Positions 36,820 through 46,604 are shown, counted from the first letter of the stretch. The stretch: 64,000 nucleotides of DNA from Natronohydrobacter thiooxidans (GCF_001884735.1 NZ_MJAP01000032.1:124001-188000); one strand, 5' to 3'. A program made the numbers and translations. Notes: a model not told the origin generated them from the letters alone.

Positions 36820-38343
36820 TCACGTCGGCGCAGAGACCGCATCGATCAAGGCCTGCTCGGTCATGCCCGCGCCTGAGAACTCGGCATTTATGCGGCCATC
36901 GGACATGGTCAGTATGCGATTGCTTACCCCTAGCACTTCCGGCATCTCGGATGAAATGACAATGACCGCCAGCCCCTGTTCGGCCAGTTCCGCGATCAGG
37001 GCATGGATGGCGGATTTCGACCCGACATCGATACCCCGTGTCGGTTCATCCAGAATAAGCAATCTCGGTGTCTTGCATAGCCATTTGGCCAACACGAATT
37101 TCTGCTGATTGCCGCCCGACAGATCGGCGACCCGCTGATCAGGACCGGATGTCTTGATTTTCAGGATGCCACGATAGCGTTCGAAGACCTCTGTCTCATG
37201 CGTCCGTCGCATCATCAGAAGTCGCGAAAAGTCTCGAAGATGTGGCAAGGTAATGTTGTCGCGTCCGCTCATGCCCAGCACCAGACCCTGTTCCTTGCGG
37301 CTTTCGGGGGCAAGGCACAGCCCCATGTCGATGGCCTTGCGCGGTGAGGGTGGTGTGATTTCCCGACCCATCCAGAATATCCTGCCTGCGCTGACCTTGC
37401 GTATCCCGAACACGGCTTCGGCCAGTTCCGAACGGCCCGCACCGATCAGGCCGTACAGCCCCAGCACCTCGCCCGCGGCGACGCTGAGATCGACATCCTT
37501 GAAACAGCCCTCGCAACCCAGCCCTTCGAGTCGCAGGACCTCGGGGCCGGTCTGGCCTGTGGCACGGGTGAAGTAGCTGTCCAGATCACGGCCGATCATC
37601 ATTCGCGTCAACTGGTCTATATCCGAATCTGCCGTATCGACAGTGCCCTGCAGCTTTCCGTCGCGCAGCACAGTGATCCGGTCGCTGATCTGAAAGATTT
37701 CGTCCATCTTGTGCGAAATATAGATCACAGCGACATTGCGTTTCTGCAGGTCGCGGATCGTTGCGAATAGCTGGTCACGTTCGGTATCGGTCAACGATGC
37801 GGTTGGTTCGTCGAAAATCACCACATTAGCGTTGAAGGCTTGCGTTCGTGCAATTTCGACCATCTGCTTGCGTGCAATCGACAAGGTGCCGACGCGGGCG
37901 CGCGGGTTGTAGTCACAGCCCAGACTGTGCAGCGCTGCAGCTGCATCGCGGTTGAGCTTGCGCTTGCGCAGGATGCCCAGCGCGTTTGTCGGCCAGGCCC
38001 CGAGATAGATATTCTCGGCAATCGACAATTCGGGCGAGAGCGACAGTTCCTGATGGATCAGCAGGATGCCGGATGCCCGCGCCGCGAGCGGGGTCGGCAT
38101 CCGGACCTCGACGCCGTTGTGCACGATCCGCCCCGCGTCGGGCTGATGAATCCCCGCCAGGACCTTCATCAAGGTGGACTTGCCTGCACCGTTCTCTCCC
38201 ATCAGCGCATGGACCTCGCCCGCACGCAGATCGAAGCTGACAGCATCCAGCGCCTTGACACCGGGAAAGACTTTGGTGATTCCGTCCAGTTTCAACACTG
38301 GCTTATCAAGGGGCTGCGTATAGTGCGTGCCGGCATCGCGCAT
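36820..38343 (-). CDS. sugar ABC transporter ATP-binding protein (RbsA/MglA type)
   Basis: A 507-residue double ATPase of the carbohydrate CUT2 class. First domain: Walker A GENGAGKST, Walker B VVIFDEPTAS. Its signature is degenerate (TLSIARKQMVEIARTQ). Second domain: degenerate Walker A GLIGAGRSE, signature LSGGNQQKFVLAKWL, and LILDEPTRGIDVG. This asymmetry is normal for RbsA relatives. Last gene of the transporter operon, 3 bases after the first permease stop. Confidence 0.93.
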   Translation of the reverse strand: MRDAGTHYTQPLDKPVLKLDGITKVFPGVKALDAVSFDLRAGEVHALMGENGAGKSTLMKVLAGIHQPDAGRIVHNGVEVRMPTPLAARASGILLIHQELSLSPELSIAENIYLGAWPTNALGILRKRKLNRDAAAALHSLGCDYNPRARVGTLSIARKQMVEIARTQAFNANVVIFDEPTASLTDTERDQLFATIRDLQKRNVAVIYISHKMDEIFQISDRITVLRDGKLQGTVDTADSDIDQLTRMMIGRDLDSYFTRATGQTGPEVLRLEGLGCEGCFKDVDLSVAAGEVLGLYGLIGAGRSELAEAVFGIRKVSAGRIFWMGREITPPSPRKAIDMGLCLAPESRKEQGLVLGMSGRDNITLPHLRDFSRLLMMRRTHETEVFERYRGILKIKTSGPDQRVADLSGGNQQKFVLAKWLCKTPRLLILDEPTRGIDVGSKSAIHALIAELAEQGLAVIVISSEMPEVLGVSNRILTMSDGRINAEFSGAGMTEQALIDAVSAPT

Positions 38344-38346
38344 CGG

Positions 38347-39351
38347 TCATGTCCTTCCCGCTCGGATCTTGTAGGTCAGGATGCGGTCCAGCCCCAAAGC
38401 AAGGATCAGCACGCCACCCATCACGATCAGTTCCACGTAATTCGGGGTGTTCAGCAGCCGCAACCCGTTCTGCACCACGGCCAGTGTCAGCACCCCGCCC
38501 AACGTTTTCCACAGGCTGCCATAGCCGCCCTGCAGGCGCGTGCCGCCCAGAACTACGGCAATGATGGCCCATAATTCCCAGATGCGCCCGGCCTGCGGCT
38601 CTGCCGTGCCCATGCGCATCGACAACAGCACGCCGCAGACGGCGGCAAGCAACCCGCACAGGGTGAAATTGATGATCTTGTGACGCCCGACCCGGATGCC
38701 GGCATCGCGCGCCGCCTCGATATTGTCGCCGACGGCAAAGGCCTCGCGCCCGTGGCGGGTGTTCGACAGCACCCATTGAAACAGCACGATCAGGCCCAGA
38801 AAGACCATCGCCGTCAGCGAGATCGGGCCGAGGTAGATTTCCACCAGTTCGGTATAGGTGAAGTCCGCGATCATCAGCGCATCGCCTTCCGTATAGAGAA
38901 AGACCAGACCGCGTATGCCCAGCAGCCCGCCCAGCGTCACCACGAAGGAGTGCATTCCTGACAGCACCACCACCGCGCCGTTCAGGAAGCCCAGAAACGC
39001 GCCTGTCGCCAGCGCGGCCAGAATGGCAGTGCCGGGACCGAAACCGCTGTTCTGCAGGCCTATGGCCAGCGCCAGCGCAAGCGCCATGGTTGCCCCGACC
39101 GACAGGTCGATCTCGCCATTGATGATGACGAGCGTCATCCCGATTGCCAGCAGCCCGATAAAGGCCCCCTGCGTCAGGACATTGGCCAGATTGTTGACTG
39201 TCAGAAAAAACGGGGAAGCTGTCGAGAAGAGGATCACCGCAAGCAGCAGAAACCCCCAGATCTGGTTGCGCAGCACAATGTCTATCAGTGCTGCCCGATA
39301 GGCAGAATGGTGCTCTGGCTGTGCGCCTGCATTGGTATCAGCCGGGTTCAT
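38347..39351 (-). CDS. sugar ABC transporter permease (RbsC type)
   Basis: A 334-residue inner-membrane permease of the CUT2 class with eight to ten hydrophobic segments and the family motif GEIDLSVGATMALA followed by GAVVVLSGMHSFVVTLG. Overlaps the upstream permease by 4 bases (ATGA). With the second permease it would form a heterodimeric channel. Substrate unknown; the linked dehydrogenases suggest a polyol, inositol or sugar derivative. Confidence 0.92.
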   Translation of the reverse strand: MNPADTNAGAQPEHHSAYRAALIDIVLRNQIWGFLLLAVILFSTASPFFLTVNNLANVLTQGAFIGLLAIGMTLVIINGEIDLSVGATMALALALAIGLQNSGFGPGTAILAALATGAFLGFLNGAVVVLSGMHSFVVTLGGLLGIRGLVFLYTEGDALMIADFTYTELVEIYLGPISLTAMVFLGLIVLFQWVLSNTRHGREAFAVGDNIEAARDAGIRVGRHKIINFTLCGLLAAVCGVLLSMRMGTAEPQAGRIWELWAIIAVVLGGTRLQGGYGSLWKTLGGVLTLAVVQNGLRLLNTPNYVELIVMGGVLILALGLDRILTYKIRAGRT

Positions 39352-40304
39352 GCAAGGATCCTCCCGCGTTTGGCGGCCAGATCAATCCAGACAGCGGCGA
39401 TGATCACAACCCAAGTCACAAGCCACTGGACATAATAGGCATATCCCATCAACAACAGCCCATTGTTCAGAAAGCCCAGCATTGCAACGCCCAGGACCGT
39501 GCGCCAGATACTGCCCGTCCCGCCTAGCAGCGAGGTGCCGCCAATGATGATGCCGGCCAGGATTGTCAGCTCATAACCCTGACCGATGGTGCTTTGTGCG
39601 CCCAGCACGCGGCTGCCCATGATGATCGCGCCAAGGGCCGTCGCCACGCCGCTGATGACATAGGCGAAGAACACCACCGCGCGCGAGTCGATGCCCGAGA
39701 AATTGCTGGCGGTCTCATTGCCGCCGACGGCAAAGACCGACCGGCCGAAACGGCTGCGCCCCAGCAGGATGCTTGCGGCAACTGCCGTGGCCAGAAGGAC
39801 CCAGATCGGCACCGGAATACCAAACAGCGCCCCGCGCCCGATGACCGGGAACCAGCTTTCAGACGCACCTTGGATATTGACATTCGCGCCTCCCGAATAC
39901 CACAGCGTCAGCCCCTGCAGAAGCGAGAGCATTGCCAGCGTGACAATCAGTGCGTTAAGGCGGAAATACCCGATCAGAAGCCCGTTCCATGCCCCGATTG
40001 CTGCCCCGGCGAGCAATGTCATAAAAATGGCCCCGCCCGGTCCGAGGGCGTTATGCTGTTCGACCACGAGCACGGTCAGCAAGGTCAGACCCGATCCGAC
40101 CGAGAGGTCAAGTCGTTCTGTCACCACGACAAACGTGACACCGATCGCGATGACCCCGACGATCGAGATCTGGCGCAGAACGCTCAGGACATTGTTCATG
40201 CCAAGCATGGCGGGCGCATCAAATGCGACAATAACCACAAATAGCGCAAAGCCTACCAGCAACCCGTTTCGCCGCAGGAATTCTGCCAGAGCCGATCTCT
40301 GCAT
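39348..40304 (-). CDS. sugar ABC transporter permease (RbsC type), second subunit
   Basis: A 318-residue permease starting MQRSALAEFLRRNGLLVGF; codons upstream of 40304 lie in the regulatory region. CUT2 motifs: TERLDLSVGSGLTLLTVL, GLLIGYFRLNALIVTLAML, GGTSLLGGTGSIWRTVLGV. First gene of the minus-strand operon and divergent from the binding-protein gene. Confidence 0.92.
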   Translation of the reverse strand: MQRSALAEFLRRNGLLVGFALFVVIVAFDAPAMLGMNNVLSVLRQISIVGVIAIGVTFVVVTERLDLSVGSGLTLLTVLVVEQHNALGPGGAIFMTLLAGAAIGAWNGLLIGYFRLNALIVTLAMLSLLQGLTLWYSGGANVNIQGASESWFPVIGRGALFGIPVPIWVLLATAVAASILLGRSRFGRSVFAVGGNETASNFSGIDSRAVVFFAYVISGVATALGAIIMGSRVLGAQSTIGQGYELTILAGIIIGGTSLLGGTGSIWRTVLGVAMLGFLNNGLLLMGYAYYVQWLVTWVVIIAAVWIDLAAKRGRILA

Positions 40305-40673
40305 GGATGCGCTTCCTCCCACTATCTGGGGACGCAACAGAAGTACAATTGCGCCCGTCCTCTGCGCCTCGCGGCCTCCACTACCACGCGACAATGGCAA
40401 ACTGCTACTATGGCCGCCCCACCATCCAAACCCTGAATAAATCCAAATTGGATATGGCTCCGGGCTCATGCAGTCCTGTTCGTGTTCGTTGATACGTGAA
40501 GGACCCGTGGTACTGCGCTGTCGGGGATTCAGCCCAGAAAATCCGTTCTGGATAATATAGCAGTTGTCTGCTGCAGCGGATGTGGAACGCTAAGGGCACG
40601 CTCGGGTGCAAGGGCCGCGTCCGCAACGGGTCGCACGCAGTTGTCCCGAAGTTTCAGAGGAGGAGAAAGACAA
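40305..40673. other. 369-bp divergent control region of the sugar transporter
   Basis: Separates the permease operon (minus) from the binding-protein gene (plus). It must hold promoters for both. A candidate plus-strand promoter is listed separately; no clear minus-strand promoter or long operator palindrome was resolved. The sequence is noticeably AT-richer than the flanking core genes. The fused regulator at 41847 may act here, by inference from position. Confidence 0.5.
40528..40556 (+). promoter_or_regulatory. possible promoter of the sugar-binding protein gene
   Basis: TTCAGC at 40528-40533 and GATAAT at 40551-40556 with a 17-base spacer, about 120 bases before the start at 40674. The -10 box is good, the -35 weak. 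Confidence 0.35.
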
Positions 40674-41678
40674 ATGCAGAATCTCGTTATCAGGCTACGT
40701 GGTGGCATTGCGATCTGTGCCATTGCGATTGGCGCTACCATGGGCGGTGCCCTTGCCGATGAGGCGCCCGACTGGATGGGAGGGCCGCTGGCCAAACCGA
40801 TGTCGGAAACCCGAATTGGTATCACGGTGCTTTATCCGGGGTCGAACTCGTATCAAGCGATGTATGCCCGCACCGCCGAAGATTACGCAGCCGAATTGGG
40901 CATCAATGCAACAGTCATGGACCCCCAGGGCGACCCCTCAACCCAGTTCAACCAGTTGCAGGACATGATCTCGCAGAGATTCGATGCGATCGTATTGTGG
41001 CCCACATCACAGAATGCGCTGATCCCGGCCGTGCGGGAGGCCCATCGCGCGGGGATTCCGGTGATCACCTCGAATTCGCCCATCGGCGAGGCGGGGCGCC
41101 AATACGTCACGGCCCATACTGGCCCTGATGATTGCGCACTTGCAGCGCAATCGGCCGACATGATCGGCTCCGCCCTTGGCGGCAGCGGCAATATCGTCAT
41201 CGTCGAGGGCACACCCGGCTACTCGGTCTCGATCCTGCGCAGGAATTGCTTTCTCGATGCGCTGGAGGATGATTTCCCGGACATCACGATCCTTGACAGT
41301 CAGCCCGCCGATTGGAACCGCGAGCGCGCGCAGACCGTGATGGAAGCCTTCCTGACCCAGTTCGGGGATCAAATCGATGGCGTCTATGCCTTTGATGACG
41401 GGATGGGCCTGGGCGTGATCAGTGCCCTGCAATCTGCAGGCAAGGAACCCGGCGAGGTCAAGCTGGTCACCGTCAACCAATTCGGCGAAGGCTGGGATGC
41501 GATCAAGGCTGGCTGGCAATACGGGTCGGGCAAGCAATCACCCATCGATGATGCAATCCTGGCAATTCAGACAGCCGTACGAATTGCGCACGGGATCGAG
41601 GTGCCTGAATTGCAGGAAATCGAGATTGACCGGATCACTGCAGACACGATCGACCAGTTCGAGCGTCCCGCCTGGTAA
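40674..41678 (+). CDS. periplasmic sugar-binding protein (RbsB family)
   Basis: A 334-residue substrate-binding protein, PBP type 1 fold, with a signal peptide (IAICAIAIGATMGGALA). Core segments: RIGITVLYPGSNSYQAMYARTAEDYA, IVLWPTSQNALIPAVREAHRAGIPVITSNSP, GVYAFDDGMGLGVISALQ. ATG 40674 follows a strong GAGGAGGAGAAAG. It should feed the divergent ATPase-permease genes. Ligand unknown. A strong hairpin terminator follows at 41713. Confidence 0.92.
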   Translation: MQNLVIRLRGGIAICAIAIGATMGGALADEAPDWMGGPLAKPMSETRIGITVLYPGSNSYQAMYARTAEDYAAELGINATVMDPQGDPSTQFNQLQDMISQRFDAIVLWPTSQNALIPAVREAHRAGIPVITSNSPIGEAGRQYVTAHTGPDDCALAAQSADMIGSALGGSGNIVIVEGTPGYSVSILRRNCFLDALEDDFPDITILDSQPADWNRERAQTVMEAFLTQFGDQIDGVYAFDDGMGLGVISALQSAGKEPGEVKLVTVNQFGEGWDAIKAGWQYGSGKQSPIDDAILAIQTAVRIAHGIEVPELQEIEIDRITADTIDQFERPAW

Positions 41679-41712
41679 GACCTCCCACTAGGGTGATGAC
41701 GTTCGCTCGGAG

Positions 41713-41741
41713 GCCCGGAACATGATAGACATGTTCCGGGC
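41713..41741 (+). terminator. hairpin terminator after the binding-protein gene
   Basis: Perfect 12-bp stem GCCCGGAACATG / CATGTTCCGGGC (41713-41724 and 41730-41741), loop ATAGA, followed by TTTCC. The T-run is short but the stem is strong. Confidence 0.7.
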
Positions 41742-41846
41742 TTTCCTCCGGGAACCTGAAATGACGTCGCAAGGCTGGCGCGGCGTATGCAGAATTTCTA
41801 AGGTTCGGTATATTGCAGGCTGTGGCTGATTGGGCTGATCTGGATC

Positions 41847-43550
41847 ATGACACGTGAAGAACTGTTACGTATTCTGAGTTTTGTAGAGGATGCGCGATCA
41901 ATCAGCACCGAGCATTCGCGCCTGTCCGAGGTCGATCCGCGTTGGAAGATCACCACATTCACGATGCGCCGCCACCTTGAAGGGCGGTTGATCACAATCA
42001 CCTCCCTCGCTGCGGCAACCGGTGCACCCTACGGCACGGCCATGCGTCGCATCAGCGCGATGATCGATGAAGGGCTGCTGATGAAGAGGAGCCGGTCGCG
42101 CAGCGGTAAATCCTTTTCGATCCATCCGACAAACCAACTCATCCGAGAGTTCGAGACCTATGCCGCGCGGGTCAAAATGCTGATTGGAAAGACGTTCGGC
42201 TTTTCATCCGAGGATAGTGGCGGTTTCTATTTCGGCGGCTCCTATATGGCGGCGCGCATCCTGCCCTATCCCTCGGTGATGCACCGCGGGCTGGGGTATG
42301 GCCGGACGGTGCGGATCCTCAGCAATGCCGACCCGACCTTCAAGACCCTGAGCGATTTTACCAGCAACTTGCGGGAATTCTGCGGCAGCGAGCTGGAAAT
42401 CACCACCTTGCCCCTCGACGAGTTGCATCGCGAGATCCTGACCAATGCAAAAGCGCGCAGTTCGAAATATGACGTGATCGCACTCGATATGCCGTGGATG
42501 GGAGAGATGGCGGAACAGGGCATCGTTCTGCCTCTCGACGACCTGATCCGCGAGCATCGGTTCCAGCACACCGATTTCTATTCCAGCACATGGCGCGGCG
42601 GGCAATGGGGCGGGCGGCAATATGGCGTACCGATCCAGCCGACCCATGAGTTGCTGTTCTACCGCAAGGATCTGTTCGAGACCTCGGGGTTGGAAGCGCC
42701 GCAGACAACCGATGATGTGCTGTCCGCCGCCCGCGCGCTGAACCGCTCGGATTTCCAGCTTTCCGGGATTGTGATGAATTACGGCCGCGGAATGCCCGTG
42801 GCGCACAGCTTCATGCAAACCAAGGCCGCTTTCGGCGAGCCGATCATCGATCTGCCTGCCGTCGGCAGCGAAGGCGATTTCGAGACATCGGAACTGTCCG
42901 GAGAAAACTATCGTCCGCTTGTCGATACCGAGACCGGTCAGCAGACAGCCGAATATCTGGCGGCCCTGCGCGATTTCGCACATCCCGACAGCATCCGATG
43001 CAACTGGGACATGCGCATCCGCCTGTTTTCGCAGGGCAAGGCAGCCATCACCTATGGCTGGTCGGCGCGGGCCTCGGCATTCGAGCTGGATGAAACATCG
43101 GCGGCCTTCGGCAAGGTCGGGTTCGTGCCACATCCGCGCGGCCCGAACGGGCGCAACATCTCGCCCATAGGGGGGTTCGTTCTGGGCATACCGGCAAACC
43201 TGTCGGAACAGCACGTGAATCGCGCCTGGCGACTGATCAGCTATCTGGCCAGTCCCGAATTGATGAAATGGTATGTGCTGAACGGCAGTCTTGTCAGTCC
43301 GCGGTTTTCAACCAGCGCTGATCCAGAGGTGCGTGCAATCAGCCCGGTGATACGCACCGTCGACAAGATGGAAAGACGCGGGCAGCTACAGCTTTGGCCG
43401 CGTCCACCGGTGGCTGAATTTCACGCGCTTACCCGGATACTCGGCGAACATGTGTTCGAGATACTCTATGGCGATTGCAGCATCCGCGAGGGGCTTGCGC
43501 GCGCGCAGAACGAGATCGATGCAGTGATGCGGGCGGCGGGGCGGTATTGA
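41847..43550 (+). CDS. winged-helix / solute-binding-protein fusion, putative one-component regulator
   Basis: A 567-residue protein without signal peptide or membrane helix. Residues about 45-95 (RLITITSLAAATGAPYGTAMRRISAMIDEGLLMKR) form a winged helix of MarR-like type. From about residue 150 the rest is a complete family 1 extracellular solute-binding protein (PBP type 2, MalE-like): YDVIALDMPWMGEMAEQGIVLPL, YGVPIQPTHELLFYRKDLFETSG, GKAAITYGWSARAS, SPIGGFVLGIPAN. A binding protein joined to a DNA-binding domain in the cytoplasm suggests a sugar-sensing transcription factor. It likely controls the adjacent transport and dehydrogenase genes (inference). The ribosome binding site is weak. Confidence 0.8.
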   Translation: MTREELLRILSFVEDARSISTEHSRLSEVDPRWKITTFTMRRHLEGRLITITSLAAATGAPYGTAMRRISAMIDEGLLMKRSRSRSGKSFSIHPTNQLIREFETYAARVKMLIGKTFGFSSEDSGGFYFGGSYMAARILPYPSVMHRGLGYGRTVRILSNADPTFKTLSDFTSNLREFCGSELEITTLPLDELHREILTNAKARSSKYDVIALDMPWMGEMAEQGIVLPLDDLIREHRFQHTDFYSSTWRGGQWGGRQYGVPIQPTHELLFYRKDLFETSGLEAPQTTDDVLSAARALNRSDFQLSGIVMNYGRGMPVAHSFMQTKAAFGEPIIDLPAVGSEGDFETSELSGENYRPLVDTETGQQTAEYLAALRDFAHPDSIRCNWDMRIRLFSQGKAAITYGWSARASAFELDETSAAFGKVGFVPHPRGPNGRNISPIGGFVLGIPANLSEQHVNRAWRLISYLASPELMKWYVLNGSLVSPRFSTSADPEVRAISPVIRTVDKMERRGQLQLWPRPPVAEFHALTRILGEHVFEILYGDCSIREGLARAQNEIDAVMRAAGRY

Positions 43551-43567
43551 CGCGGCGCATGATCTGC

Positions 43568-44584
43568 TCAGGGCAGGTCGTATTGTGGACGGACGGCCAC
43601 GCCTTCCTTGGCCGAGCGTGTGCAGGCCAACGCGATTGCAAGGGCTGCATGGCCGTCCGCCGCCCCAACCGAAGGCGCGCGCCCGGTCGTGACGGCGGCG
43701 TGAAACTCGTCCAGCGCATGGGTGAATGAACGGTCATAGCGTTCCAGGAAGAAGTGCTTCAGCGGCGCCTGCGCTTCGGTCGCAGTGCTATTCCAGCGCA
43801 GCAACAGATCGTCGCGCTGGTTGCGGGTCTGCAGCATTCCGGCCGTTCCGAAGGCTTCGAGCCGCTGGTCGAAGCCGTAATTGCAGGTCCGCGCATTGTT
43901 GATATGCACCAGGGCGCCCGAGGGCATCTTCAGGGTTGTCATGGTCAGGTCAAAATCCCCGTCTGCCCCGATTTCGGGATCAAACATGCAACTGCCAAAC
44001 GCGACTACTTCGACAGGGCGTTCATTGGCGATCCAGCACAAAAGGTCGATGTCATGAATGGTGGCATCCACGAAATACCCGCCCGACGCGCGCACATACC
44101 CGATCGGGGGCGGCGCGGGTTCGCGGCTCCAGCTCATGAGCATGTTGAGCGCGCCGATATCGCCTGCCTGCACTGCGGTGCGCAGGCAGGCATTGTCTGG
44201 ATCGAAGCGACGGTTGAACCCAAGCATGAAGGGGACCGGATGCTCCCGCAGCACTTGCAATGCGAGAGTAACCTGATCGAGCGTCGTATCGAGTGGCTTT
44301 TCGCAATAGATCGCTCTTCCTGCCGCCGCTGCGCGCGCGACATAATCGACATGGGTATCGGTCGGTGTGGCAATAACTACGGCATCGATGCCAGGATCCG
44401 CCAGCAAAGCGTCGAGATCGGTCGAAGGCCGGCCGCCATACCGTGCAGCCGCCGCTTCGGCAGCGGCAGGGCGCGGGTTATAGATCGCCTCAAGGCGCAT
44501 TCCGGGATGTGCGGCAATCCTTGGGCCATAGACCTCGGCCATCCGGCCGGTGCCCATCAGTGCAATGCCGAGCGTGTCCATCAT
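43568..44584 (-). CDS. Gfo/Idh/MocA dehydrogenase, inositol 2-dehydrogenase-like
   Basis: A 338-residue NAD(P)-dependent oxidoreductase. Rossmann motif ALMGTGRMAEVYG, conserved lysine in YCEKPLD, and FNRRFDPDN plus GGYFVDATIHDIDLLCW as in IolG. Overlaps the GMC gene by 4 bases. Likely oxidises a cyclitol or sugar brought in by the neighbouring transporter; myo-inositol is the nearest family substrate but unproven. Confidence 0.88.
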   Translation of the reverse strand: MMDTLGIALMGTGRMAEVYGPRIAAHPGMRLEAIYNPRPAAAEAAAARYGGRPSTDLDALLADPGIDAVVIATPTDTHVDYVARAAAAGRAIYCEKPLDTTLDQVTLALQVLREHPVPFMLGFNRRFDPDNACLRTAVQAGDIGALNMLMSWSREPAPPPIGYVRASGGYFVDATIHDIDLLCWIANERPVEVVAFGSCMFDPEIGADGDFDLTMTTLKMPSGALVHINNARTCNYGFDQRLEAFGTAGMLQTRNQRDDLLLRWNSTATEAQAPLKHFFLERYDRSFTHALDEFHAAVTTGRAPSVGAADGHAALAIALACTRSAKEGVAVRPQYDLP

Positions 44585-46182
44585 ATTGCCCTCTTCAGGT
44601 CTTCAAGGATGATTGCCGCTGCCTTTTCCCCGATCATGATTGCAGCGGCATTGGTGTTGCCCGTAACGATACGTGGCATAATCGACGCATCGGCCACTCG
44701 CAAACCATCCAGACCATGCACACGCAGCCGCGGATCGACAACGGCATCTGGGCCGACACCCATCTTGCAGGTGCCCACAGGATGCAACAGTGACAGGCCG
44801 TTCTGGCGACAATGTTCCAGAAGCGCATCATCCGACTGGGCGTCCGGCCCGGGAGATAATTCTTCGGAGACACAATTTGACATGGGTACCGTCTGCGCGA
44901 TTTTGCGCGCAAATTTCAGCCCCGCCAACGCTGCCTTACGGTCGGCGTCCGACGCAAGGAAATTGAACCGGATCTCGGGCGCGTCCTCTGGTTTCGGGCT
45001 TGTCAGGCGCACATGCCCACGCGAATTGGGGCGCATGTGCTCTGCAAGGATCGTGAAGCCTGGAAACGGTTTCGGCCGGAGCTGCTCATCCGTGCACCAC
45101 GCCATGAATGTGACCATCATGTCTGGGCGTTCGATTTCGGGCGAGGAATGAATGAAGGTGTTGGAATAATTTCCGTTGTCGGCAAATGGTCCGGTGCGGA
45201 ACAGCAACCATCGCAGAAGTTGTAACCCGCCCTTGAACTTGTTGTTGTAGAGATCGTTTACCGTCATTGCCACAGTTGAGCGGTATTCGGCCCCTATGCC
45301 GAAATGATCCTGAAGGTTTTCGCCCACACCCGGCAGATTGTGGCGTGGCGTCACCCCCATCGCATGCAGCATTTCGCTGTCTCCAATGCCAGATACCTGT
45401 AAGAGCTGCGGTGAATTGAATGCCCCTGCCGACAGAATGATTTCACAGCGCGCGCGGGCGGTGTGCGTCCCGGAACGGTCGCGCCATGTCACGCCGACAC
45501 AGCGCTTCCCTTCCAGTTCGATGCGTTGCACCAGTGCTCTCAGACACAGCCGGATCTTGTCGCGGGCCTTGCCGCGCAGGTAGCCCGTGGCCGTACTCCA
45601 GCGCCGGCCGTTGCGGGTGGTGGTCTGGACATAGCCCGTGCCCTTTTGTTGCGCGCCGTTGAAATCGGGATTGCGCGGCACGCCCAGCGCCTCGGATGCG
45701 GCGTGAAACGCCTCGCCCAGCACATGTTCGGTTCGAATATCGGACACCGCGACAGGCCCACCTGTACCATGATAGGCGTCTGCGCCGCGCTCCTGATCTT
45801 CGCAGGATTTGAAATAGGGCAACACCCCATCCCAGCCCCAGCCCGTACAGCCGGCGGCTTCCCATGCGTCGAAATCCTCGCGTTGACCCCGCATGTAGAT
45901 CATGCCGTTGATCGCACCCGTGCCGCCCAGAACCTTGCCACGTGGTTGAAACAGACGCCGGTTGTTCAGATGCGGCTCTGGTGCACTGGTATAGCACCAG
46001 TTCACCGACGGGTTGGAGTAAAGTAGAGAATATCCAAGCGGAATGTGAATGAAGGGGTTAAGGTCACGCCCGCCTGCTTCAAGCAGCAGCACGGAATGTC
46101 CTGCTTCGGCCAAGCGCCCCGCAACAGCACATCCGGCAGAGCCTGCGCCTATCACAATGAAATCATGGACCTCGCTGGTCAT
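44581..46182 (-). CDS. GMC family FAD oxidoreductase (choline dehydrogenase-like)
   Basis: A 533-residue flavoprotein. ADP-binding motif DFIVIGAGSAGCAVAGRLAEAGHSVLLLEAG, GMC signature 1 RGKVLGGTGAINGMIYMRG, and signature 2 near ILSAGAFNSPQLLQVSGIG. The C-terminal catalytic His region reads LLHPVGTCKMG. ATG 46182 overlaps the stop of an upstream truncated relative (TGATG). Oxidises an alcohol, probably a sugar, polyol or glycine-betaine precursor; exact substrate unknown. Confidence 0.9.
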   Translation of the reverse strand: MTSEVHDFIVIGAGSAGCAVAGRLAEAGHSVLLLEAGGRDLNPFIHIPLGYSLLYSNPSVNWCYTSAPEPHLNNRRLFQPRGKVLGGTGAINGMIYMRGQREDFDAWEAAGCTGWGWDGVLPYFKSCEDQERGADAYHGTGGPVAVSDIRTEHVLGEAFHAASEALGVPRNPDFNGAQQKGTGYVQTTTRNGRRWSTATGYLRGKARDKIRLCLRALVQRIELEGKRCVGVTWRDRSGTHTARARCEIILSAGAFNSPQLLQVSGIGDSEMLHAMGVTPRHNLPGVGENLQDHFGIGAEYRSTVAMTVNDLYNNKFKGGLQLLRWLLFRTGPFADNGNYSNTFIHSSPEIERPDMMVTFMAWCTDEQLRPKPFPGFTILAEHMRPNSRGHVRLTSPKPEDAPEIRFNFLASDADRKAALAGLKFARKIAQTVPMSNCVSEELSPGPDAQSDDALLEHCRQNGLSLLHPVGTCKMGVGPDAVVDPRLRVHGLDGLRVADASIMPRIVTGNTNAAAIMIGEKAAAIILEDLKRAI

Positions 46183-46604
46183 CAATCACCCCGGAATTTT
46201 CCGGCCCGACGGGCCTTTCGTGTCGCGTTGACAGTGCCATGGCACGCATGTTCGGGGAAACCGCCAAATGTCAGATTTGGATATCGTGCAAATGGCCGCT
46301 GGCTGTCAGGTGTGATCCGTTCACGGCAAGGCCGCAATACAGACGCGGCGTCTATGGCCCAAAGCACGAATATCCGATCTGGACGATACGCCGCAGCACG
46401 AAGCATAGCATAGCGGCTACAGCACCAGTTGACTGCCGGATTCCCGTATAGAAGAGCATAGCCCGGCGCGATGTGGATGAAGAGGTTGTGGTCGCGCCCA
46501 TCCGCCTTGAGCACTAGGATCGAGTGACCCGCCTGCGTAAGCCATGCGGCTACGGCACAGCCCGTCGATCCTGCACCCAGGATGATGTCGTCGAATTCCC
46601 GCAT
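46182..46604 (-). pseudogene. 5' fragment of a second GMC oxidoreductase
   Basis: Begins MREFDDIILGAGSTGCAVAAWLTQAGHS and continues to NPAVNWCC, about 62 residues clearly homologous to the N-terminus of the adjacent intact GMC gene but diverged (roughly 60% identical by eye). After about 46420 the homology stops, yet the frame stays open for another ~78 codons to a stop that overlaps the intact gene's ATG. It looks like a partial, old gene duplication or a deletion scar; the C-terminal catalytic part is missing. Confidence 0.75.
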
